Origin: an uncultured Bacteroidota bacterium
Lineage (GTDB): Bacteria > Bacteroidota > Bacteroidia > Chitinophagales > Chitinophagaceae
Direction of reading: 5' to 3'
Assembly (NCBI GenBank): GCA_903853805.1
Contig: CAINUN010000045.1
Span: 1-56,299 of the forward strand
Length of the DNA: 56,299 bases
In this document: piece by piece, positions 51,227 to 56,299 of the stretch
How the letters are laid out: every line of letters starts with the position of its first letter
How positions within the stretch are numbered: position 1 is the first letter of the stretch
Translations under genes and position numbers: made by a program
Notes under the pieces: generated by a model
What the model was told of the DNA's origin: nothing
Databases searched by the model: none
What the model saw: only the letters and a program-made list of their open reading frames with translations

Positions 51227-52585
51227 CTAATTCTTATTGTGTTTTAAATGTTCAGGCACCAATTCATTGCGTTGCATGTCTTCTAAAGTCTCGGAGCGCT
51301 TTAAAAGATGAGGGTTTGCCATTTTATCAACAATCACCACTGCAGGTCTTAATGAAATGAACTGCATGCTTTGTGTAATGTCATATGCGCCCACATGATG
51401 AATCACAATATTATCACCTGCATTCATGGGTGGCAAAGTTACGTTTTCTCGCACCACATCTATGTTCATACAAAGTGGTCCATAAAGCACAGTGTCTTCA
51501 GTGTGGCTGCCAAATTCTTGTGCAGGAGAAATCTTATGGTCATACCAAAAGCTCGTGAATAAAATATTGACGCCAATATCTAGGATGGTTGCTTTACGAC
51601 CATCACTCAATCGCTTGTTCGCAATGACAGTTCCCAACAAAAAGCCTGCATCATCAATTAATGCACGACCTGTTTCCAAGAAGAGGGTTGGCAAATCATT
51701 GTTTCTAAATCCAGCATTGAGTAAAGAGGTACAAATAGCTTCAGCATATTCAGCTACTTCAGGAACAATGTCTGTACCTTTTAAATAACTTCCTTTCAAA
51801 GTGTTTTTAGATGCAAATCCACCACCCATATCAATATACTGAATCGTAGTGTTGAACTTTTGTTGAATGCCAATGGCAAGGTCTGCCATTTTATAGCCTG
51901 CAACACCATAAGCATTTGGCGAAAGCATGTAGGTGCCAATATGTGTGTGTAAACCAATCAAATTGAGTTTGCCTGTTGCCATGATTTTGTTGATGGCATC
52001 CCAAGCTTGTCCGCTTTCATAATTAAACCCAAATCTGTCCCACATTGGATAAACACCCACATCCATATTTACTCGAATGGCAACGCGAGGTTTCACATTG
52101 AGTTCAGTGGCAATTTCTGTGAGGCGATAAAGTTCATCCAAATGATCAATATGAATAGGGGAATTGTTTTTGATGGCTTCTCTTAAGTCTGCATCCGTTT
52201 TATCGGGTCCGTTAAACAAAATCTTATCGCCCGAAACACCATTGTGCAAAGCTTTATCATATTCCATACGGCTCACCACTTCAGCCCAACTTCCTTCTTG
52301 ATGAAAGATGCTGCATATGCCATTGAGGTAATTGGTTTTATAACTCCATGCAAACTGCACTTTAGGATACCTTGTTTCGAAGGCGCGCTTGGCACTGCGA
52401 ATGTTTTCTCTAATTTGTCTTTCAGAAAAAACAAACAAAGGCGAACCATATTTCTTCAACATTTCTTTCACCGAAGCGCCTTCAATATGGGTGACAGGCA
52501 TGTACTCGGTACGATTGCCGTATTTATTCATTAACCCCGTATTTAACGGACGAATAATCGGTCTTTCATAAAGTTTCTTTTCCAT
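51227..52585 (-). CDS. PLP-dependent decarboxylase of the diaminopimelate/ornithine type
   Basis: From ATG 52585 the protein has 452 residues; the frame's upstream ATG at 52660 would add a Lys-rich 25-residue extension overlapping the ATP-grasp gene. It has the fold III (alanine racemase-like) features: PLP lysine K83 in FAWSYKTNYL, GLHTHIGT, the glycine loop DMGGGFASK, ETGR in place of EPGR, and the catalytic Cys in YGPLCMNID. It should decarboxylate an amino acid or a carboxylate made by the operon; the changed ETGR and poor match to lysA suggest it is not the lysine enzyme. It follows the ATP-grasp gene by 25 bp. Confidence 0.85.
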   Translation of the reverse strand: MEKKLYERPIIRPLNTGLMNKYGNRTEYMPVTHIEGASVKEMLKKYGSPLFVFSERQIRENIRSAKRAFETRYPKVQFAWSYKTNYLNGICSIFHQEGSWAEVVSRMEYDKALHNGVSGDKILFNGPDKTDADLREAIKNNSPIHIDHLDELYRLTEIATELNVKPRVAIRVNMDVGVYPMWDRFGFNYESGQAWDAINKIMATGKLNLIGLHTHIGTYMLSPNAYGVAGYKMADLAIGIQQKFNTTIQYIDMGGGFASKNTLKGSYLKGTDIVPEVAEYAEAICTSLLNAGFRNNDLPTLFLETGRALIDDAGFLLGTVIANKRLSDGRKATILDIGVNILFTSFWYDHKISPAQEFGSHTEDTVLYGPLCMNIDVVRENVTLPPMNAGDNIVIHHVGAYDITQSMQFISLRPAVVIVDKMANPHLLKRSETLEDMQRNELVPEHLKHNKN

Positions 52586-52610
52586 AGTCAGTTTCTTTTT
52601 ACCTTTTTTA

Positions 52611-53672
52611 TTAAAGCTCTCCTTCGGTGGAGATTTTTTCGAATTCTTTGATGTCAACAATTAAGTCGTTAGAGTAACGAATGAACATGGTACCGATTTT
52701 ATAATCGGTAAAAGGCTCTACTTTTTTACCCATTGCAATGTTCACCATTGCTTCCATTTGGTTTTGTCCAGAACCAACAGTTAAGTAACACCATGCTGGG
52801 AAACGAGGATTGATTTCAATAAGATAATATTTACCTTCTGAAGTCTTTACAAACTCCATTTCAAAGGGTCCGCGCCAATTTGTATTGGCAACCATCTTGC
52901 GTGTTATTTCAATCAATTCTTTATCATCAAGACTTACGCCTGCCCATGCTTTCCCTTTGTCGGTGATGTAGAGTTTACGCATCGGTACAGCACCCATTAA
53001 GTTACCATTTCCATCGCCAATGCCGCATACATTTACTTCCGTGCCTTGAACAAATTCTTGAAGTAAAATTGGCAATCCCCATTGCGCACTTATTTTATTG
53101 AAATACTGAGTTGCTTGTTCGTTGTTATAAGCAATTTTAGCATCGTAGTATTTTCCTTTAACGACAATTGGGAAACCCATTTTTTCTGTGACAGCATGAA
53201 TATCATTTGCTGAAAAAATCATTTGTGCAAAAGGAACAGTTATTTCATATTTCGTTCCGAATTCATAAAGATTGGGTTTGTGTCTTGCTTCAAATTGTTC
53301 CAATGTAGGTAGGTACATTTTGATACCCAATTCACCTTCCAATCTTTTGTGAAGCTTGATGAAACTATACAATTCTGCATCGAAATTTGGAAATAGAAAA
53401 TCAATCTTTTCTTCTTGTTCCCTAATGTATGTTAATCGTTCAAACAAAACATCTTGACCAGCAGAAGGGTAGGGGATTTGATAGGTTTTATCCACAAGAT
53501 TGTGCAAATAAATTCCAGGTTCCATTGCTTCATAAGAAAGTCCTATGATGCGCACATCAAAACTTTCTGCAACTTTCAACCCACGAATTACTGCTATCCC
53601 TGGACCAGGACTATCAATGGCGTTTAAACCCGTTACCGCTATGGTGTATTTGGGTTTACTCATCTTCTTCAA
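52611..53672 (-). CDS. ATP-grasp ligase
   Basis: The 353-residue protein has the three-part ATP-grasp fold: an N-terminal Rossmann-like part (YTIAVTGLNAIDSPGPGIAVIRGL), a central lid (FPIVVKGKYYDAKIAYN; QEFVQGTEVNVCGIGDGNG) and the ATP/metal-binding end (GPFEMEFVKTSEGKYYLIEINPRFPAW, with ExN and R). Such enzymes join a carboxylate to an amine or thiol at the cost of ATP and often act in peptide or cofactor synthesis. It overlaps the PqqD-like gene by 17 bp. A second Met at residue 4 is an alternative start. Confidence 0.88.
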   Translation of the reverse strand: MKKMSKPKYTIAVTGLNAIDSPGPGIAVIRGLKVAESFDVRIIGLSYEAMEPGIYLHNLVDKTYQIPYPSAGQDVLFERLTYIREQEEKIDFLFPNFDAELYSFIKLHKRLEGELGIKMYLPTLEQFEARHKPNLYEFGTKYEITVPFAQMIFSANDIHAVTEKMGFPIVVKGKYYDAKIAYNNEQATQYFNKISAQWGLPILLQEFVQGTEVNVCGIGDGNGNLMGAVPMRKLYITDKGKAWAGVSLDDKELIEITRKMVANTNWRGPFEMEFVKTSEGKYYLIEINPRFPAWCYLTVGSGQNQMEAMVNIAMGKKVEPFTDYKIGTMFIRYSNDLIVDIKEFEKISTEGEL

Positions 53673-53904
53673 GGAGTTTATAGTTACGCAACATCAAAGT
53701 AAAGTCATAGTAGTCTTTCTCGAAAGTTGACTCATCGCAAACATAATCGCGCATGATTTGGCTTTTTATTTTTTCCTTAGGGGTGCCTTCATGTAATAAT
53801 GTCAACATTTCCATACCTACTGGATTTACAGAATAACTATCTCCTGTTGATGGATTGAAGATAAATCCTGAGTCGCTGATAGCGACATTTTTTCTAAGTT
53901 TCAT
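53656..53904 (-). CDS. PqqD-like peptide-recognition protein, first gene of the operon
   Basis: The start at ATG 53904 gives 82 residues (MKLRKNVAISDSGFIFNPST). A start at 53946 lies upstream of the -7 box and is rejected. The sequence fits the PqqD/RRE winged-helix fold: VAISDSGFIFNPSTGDSYSVNPVGMEMLTLL, then KIKSQIMRDY, then DYYDFTLMLRNYKLLEE. PqqD-like proteins hand a precursor peptide to its modifying enzyme. Being first in a tight operon with an ATP-grasp ligase and a decarboxylase, it may present a substrate peptide; no such peptide gene is visible here. Confidence 0.8.
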   Translation of the reverse strand: MKLRKNVAISDSGFIFNPSTGDSYSVNPVGMEMLTLLHEGTPKEKIKSQIMRDYVCDESTFEKDYYDFTLMLRNYKLLEEDE

Positions 53905-53943
53905 AAACGACACTTTTGTGTGTGTGTGAAATAAGTTTCGAGG

Positions 53944-53951
53944 CAAAATTA
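53944..53951 (-). promoter_or_regulatory. -7 box of the PqqD operon
   Basis: On the minus strand TAATTTTG matches TAnnTTTG. It puts transcription start near 53937, so the gene starts at 53904. The leader contains a short (AC)n run (minus strand, about 53918-53928). Confidence 0.55.
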
Positions 53952-54058
53952 ATCATTGATGCATGGCATTACCACATCAATACCCGATTGTTTGCCTTAA
54001 GAAAACAGGTAGTTGTCTTTTTTATTGAACGAAATAGCTGTGTATTGATTTTTCTCCT

Positions 54059-54547
54059 TCAAAAACGCATGCAGAATCCTATTGCAGTTGGCGCTATTTG
54101 CAAATGATAATCCATTCTTCTACTACTTAGTTTCTGTTGTTCTTCGTTATAAATACTTACTGCTTTTTTCATGTGGCGACTCTTTCCTATTTCTAAAGGA
54201 ATATCTATTGCTACCAATGCCAATCCTATGCCCATCATTCCTGTATTCATTTCGCCGCCGCCCATACTTTGTCCTAATGAATAGCCTACCATAAAACCGC
54301 CAATTCCTCCAACAAACATGCTGATGGTATTATTGACATCCATTTTTGTTGCTTCCTTATCTGTGTTTTTATTGGTACTTAGAACTTGAACGAGCTTATT
54401 ATAAGTTAGTTTTTTCCCTTTGTAGAAATAAGTTGTGCCTAAGCCTTTCTTTATAGTTATAGTATCAACTTTTGTTTGTCCAAATACTGCATTATTCATC
54501 ATTACTAGGATGATGATTGTAGTGACGATGCTAAAAAATTGTTTCAT
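54059..54547 (-). CDS. Secreted glycine-zipper protein of unknown function
   Basis: From ATG 54547 the 162-residue protein has a signal peptide (MKQFFSIVTTIIILVMMNNAVFGQ). Beta-type residues follow (VDTITIKKGLGTTYFYKGKKLTY), then a hydrophobic glycine-rich segment (MFVGGIGGFMVGYSLGQSMGGGEMNTGMMGIGLALVAID) of glycine-zipper type. The end (YHLQIAPTAIGFCMRF) is strand-like. A start at 54574 would add nine residues before the signal. It probably sits at the outer membrane or in the periplasm. It lies near the DUF5362 gene (32-bp gap). Confidence 0.7.
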   Translation of the reverse strand: MKQFFSIVTTIIILVMMNNAVFGQTKVDTITIKKGLGTTYFYKGKKLTYNKLVQVLSTNKNTDKEATKMDVNNTISMFVGGIGGFMVGYSLGQSMGGGEMNTGMMGIGLALVAIDIPLEIGKSRHMKKAVSIYNEEQQKLSSRRMDYHLQIAPTAIGFCMRF

Positions 54548-54579
54548 TTCTTTTGCTTTTATAAAAACAAACAAGGTTA

Positions 54580-55029
54580 TTATCTATTAAACAACACCAT
54601 CATTGTAGGAATCATCACCAATAACATCAAACCATAAAAACATATAGCAATGATGGTAAGAATGCCTATGAACCTGAAGAATGATTTTAAATTGGCAAAG
54701 CCTGTTACAAAGGCATTTTCATCTTTGGTGAGCAACCAATGCTTTATTTTGTTTGAAAACTGAAACAAGTATAGGGTAGGGAATAAATAAATTACTGCAA
54801 CGACAACATAAACTACTGCCATTCCTATCATTCCCATTGAGTTTCCCGGTAGTTTACTATAGATGCCAAATAATAAAAATGCTGCAACCCCAAGAACTAC
54901 TAAACCCATGCATATAAAACCCATAATGGCTAAAAACCTACACCAACGTGCTGTTTCTTGTAAGTAAGGGCGTATTTCATCCGTTAGGTTGAAGACTGTT
55001 TCTTCTTCTTTCTTAAAAATATTTTCCAT
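54580..55029 (-). CDS. DUF5362-like membrane protein
   Basis: The 149-residue protein has four predicted helices. The first half has LQETARWCRFLAIMGFICMGLVVLGVAAFLLFG, then a Gly/Met loop and a second helix pair (AVVYVVVAVIYLFPTLYLFQFSNKIK; FRFIGILTIIAICFYGLMLLVMI). This matches the DUF5362 pattern, a Bacteroidota-enriched integral membrane family with no known role. A copy of the NRVAENWMKE repeat lies just before its start (55046-55084). Confidence 0.75.
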   Translation of the reverse strand: MENIFKKEEETVFNLTDEIRPYLQETARWCRFLAIMGFICMGLVVLGVAAFLLFGIYSKLPGNSMGMIGMAVVYVVVAVIYLFPTLYLFQFSNKIKHWLLTKDENAFVTGFANLKSFFRFIGILTIIAICFYGLMLLVMIPTMMVLFNR

Positions 55030-55045
55030 TAGTTTTCTTTTTTCG

Positions 55046-55084
55046 CCTACTCTTTCATCCAGTTTTCAGCAACCCTGTTTTTTT
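55046..55084. repeat. Dispersed repeat, copy 1 (NRVAENWMKE-type)
   Basis: On the minus strand AACAGGGTTGCTGAAAACTG followed by GATGAAAGAGTAG reads NRVAENWMKE-stop. Two further copies lie at 55804-55840 and 55907-55950. Confidence 0.8.
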
Positions 55085-55093
55085 ATATTTATT

Positions 55094-55807
55094 TTATTGA
55101 ATTGGTGTTAGATGTTCTTTTAAATCGTCTAAAGATCTTACGATAGTCTCATTTATTTGTTCTAAAAATTCTGTTTTCTTATCCTCTATTTTATAATAAC
55201 TGCCAATATTTATTTTTGAAGTTATTAGTTTTACCATTTCAAGCGAATTATCATTCAAATCTATTATTGCACTTGCCATAGTGTTGTAAATGTCTGTTTT
55301 TCTAATGTAGCTGTTGTATTCATGTTCGTTGATGCCATATTCTATATTAATGACCATTACTTCTTCAATATTATACTTTGTTTTCAGCGACCTCATATCA
55401 TATTCACAAGCCCTTTTTTTTACACCATCAGTTTGTTTTATTCTCCCCTTAAACATTGGAAAGTTGGTATAATTCACCGTTTCGTTAAGTAATACATACT
55501 TTTTATTGTGCTTGTCAAGAAACTTTGTAAGTTTTTTAATGATTTGTTCTTTAAGCGCTATTTCTTTTTCATATTCCTTTAAATATTTCAACCAATAATT
55601 AAAGATTTTGGGATTTCCGTCTTTTATATTATAATATTTACTGTTTTCTTCTAATTTTACACAAATAGAATCCACATTAATAATAACACCAACCACCTTA
55701 TCATTATAAAAATCATTACTTACTCTCATGCCTTTGTAAGAACTCAATAATGCTATATTCAGCAGTAAAGCAATAATTATTAATAAGTGTTTATTTTTTT
55801 GAATCAT
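55094..55807 (-). CDS. Secreted helical protein of unknown function
   Basis: The 237-residue precursor has an N-terminal hydrophobic signal or anchor (KHLLIIIALLLNIALLSSY). Residues 25-130 are mostly helical (ICVKLEENSKYYNIKDG ... YLKEYEKEIALKEQIIKKLTKFL) and resemble periplasmic coiled-coil proteins such as OmpH/Skp only in pattern. The C-terminal part is helical (LEQINETIVRSLDDLKEHL). No motif is recognised. The start overlaps copy 2 of the short repeat. Confidence 0.65.
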   Translation of the reverse strand: MIQKNKHLLIIIALLLNIALLSSYKGMRVSNDFYNDKVVGVIINVDSICVKLEENSKYYNIKDGNPKIFNYWLKYLKEYEKEIALKEQIIKKLTKFLDKHNKKYVLLNETVNYTNFPMFKGRIKQTDGVKKRACEYDMRSLKTKYNIEEVMVINIEYGINEHEYNSYIRKTDIYNTMASAIIDLNDNSLEMVKLITSKINIGSYYKIEDKKTEFLEQINETIVRSLDDLKEHLTPIQ

Positions 55808-55840
55808 CTTTTATCCAGTTTTCAGCAACCCTGTTTTTTT
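55804..55840. repeat. Dispersed repeat, copy 2
   Basis: On the minus strand AACAGGGTTGCTGAAAACTG continues GATAAAAGATGATTC. Here the ATG used by the gene at 55807 replaces the GAGTAG of copy 1. Confidence 0.8.
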
Positions 55841-55906
55841 CTTTCTTAATTAAATTTTCTTATCAAAAATCACATCAATTATATAAATCACAGTTCAGAC
55901 AATCTA
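55841..55906. other. Short gap between repeat copies
   Basis: AT-rich, with no recognised feature. Confidence 0.4.
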
Positions 55907-55954
55907 CCTACTCTTTCATTCAGTTTTCAGCACCCCTGTTTTTTTCTTTCTTTC
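55907..55954. repeat. Dispersed repeat, copy 3
   Basis: On the minus strand AACAGGGGTGCTGAAAACTG continues AATGAAAGAGTAGG; a G and an A differ from copy 1, so the tail reads NRGAEN-stop. Its left part forms the last codons of the membrane protein gene at 55916. Confidence 0.8.
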
Positions 55955-56278
55955 ATGCAAACTTCCTATGTAAGAGATTTTTGTAAAACATAGATAAATA
56001 GAGCTATGATATAAAAGTAATAATAAAGGTATACCATAATAATTTTTAAATAGTGCAAAGCTTAACTTATACAAATAGAAATTACAGTAAAATGGTCGCA
56101 TTAGTAAATAATAATTTGGCAGTAAGAGTAAAATATTTATACATTCTAATGCAAAAAACAACTTGACGATTCTATAGCTTTTTTTAGTAATTGATATAAT
56201 AATTAACGTGGTTGTAAATATTGTTCTTATTATTAGAAAAGAAGTTGTTATAATAATTGCTAAACTATTTAAAGGCAA
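55916..56278 (-). CDS. Membrane protein, possibly incomplete at the window edge
   Basis: The frame of 120 residues is very hydrophobic (about four helices: SLAIIITTSFLIIRTIFTTTLIIIS; KLFFALECINILLLLPNYYLL; FCNFYLYKLSFALF-type; GIPLLLLLYHSSIYLCF). Its first codon in this window is TTG at 56278 and the frame stays open to the edge, so the real start may lie outside. The end (ERKKKTGVLKTE) is encoded by repeat copy 3 and is unlikely to be ancestral. No family is recognised. Confidence 0.45.
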   Translation of the reverse strand: MPLNSLAIIITTSFLIIRTIFTTTLIIISITKKSYRIVKLFFALECINILLLLPNYYLLMRPFYCNFYLYKLSFALFKNYYGIPLLLLLYHSSIYLCFTKISYIGSLHERKKKTGVLKTE

Positions 56279-56299
56279 ATGAATTTTACATACATGACC

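Noticed and set aside
51227..52585. Lysine-pathway diaminopimelate decarboxylase (lysA)
   Set aside because: The fold matches, but the EPGR motif is ETGR and the operon context is ATP-grasp/PqqD, so a lysA label would over-claim.
1..56299. tRNA or rRNA genes
   Set aside because: I looked for cloverleaf-like segments and rRNA stretches and saw none. A covariance-model scan would be needed to be sure.

Overview
The window looks like the chromosome of an AT-rich member of the Bacteroidota, probably from the Chitinophagaceae/Sphingobacteriia side. The reasons are -7 boxes of the TAnnTTTG type in front of several genes, no obvious Shine-Dalgarno sites, a type IX secretion sorting domain, LytTR regulation, lipoproteins with short lipoboxes, and families typical of the phylum (DUF6268, DUF5362, two-domain FKBP lipoproteins, a urea transporter fused to an M23 peptidase). 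The genus cannot be fixed from the sequence.

Layout. 1-2.9 kb: an ~80-bp tandem repeat, a fibronectin-III protein, a 10-copy 21-bp palindromic array and a LuxR-like regulator with paired palindromes at its promoter. 2.9-15.3 kb: an accessory defence island. It holds a Xer/IntI-like tyrosine recombinase, a three-gene TIR / membrane protein / TIR-like operon, a type IIG-like restriction-modification protein with a GmrSD-like partner, and an IS91-type element with its own tyrosine recombinase. Long imperfect inverted repeats separate these modules and resemble integron attC sites; the ends of the TIR module carry GTTATGCCC and GGGCATAAC, the relation expected of an integron cassette. 15.3-19.7 kb: a repeat-rich stretch with a truncated UPF0489-type gene, a CocE-like peptidase flanked by related repeats, and small genes.

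20-28 kb: a TPR histidine kinase convergent with a LytTR regulator, then a 1587-residue secreted mosaic protein with a type IX sorting domain. 28-39.5 kb: mostly single genes for envelope and membrane functions (PAP2 phosphatase, lipocalin, CPBP protease, a decaheme cytochrome c with a b-type membrane partner under a possible FNR/CRP-like box, DUF1003, DUF6268), separated by degenerate repeats. Two unlinked genes of 48 and 47 codons encode paralogous one-helix membrane proteins.

39.8-44.6 kb: housekeeping genes (two FKBP-type isomerases, a DHH phosphoesterase, nucleoside diphosphate kinase, YebC). 44.7-47 kb: a small gene broken by a stop, and a second palindromic array (42-bp unit) upstream of a helical protein, built like the array at 1.4 kb. 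47-54 kb: an apparent six-gene minus-strand operon of PqqD-like protein, ATP-grasp ligase, PLP decarboxylase, urea transporter-M23 fusion, an outer-membrane barrel and a TPR protein, which suggests synthesis and envelope handling of an unknown small molecule or peptide. 54-56.3 kb: membrane or secreted unknowns with three copies of a short repeat.

The strongest candidates for undescribed biology are the two palindromic arrays with inverted A5/T5 ends and 21/42-bp phasing, the attC-like cassette boundaries around the defence modules, and the TIR-membrane-TIR operon.
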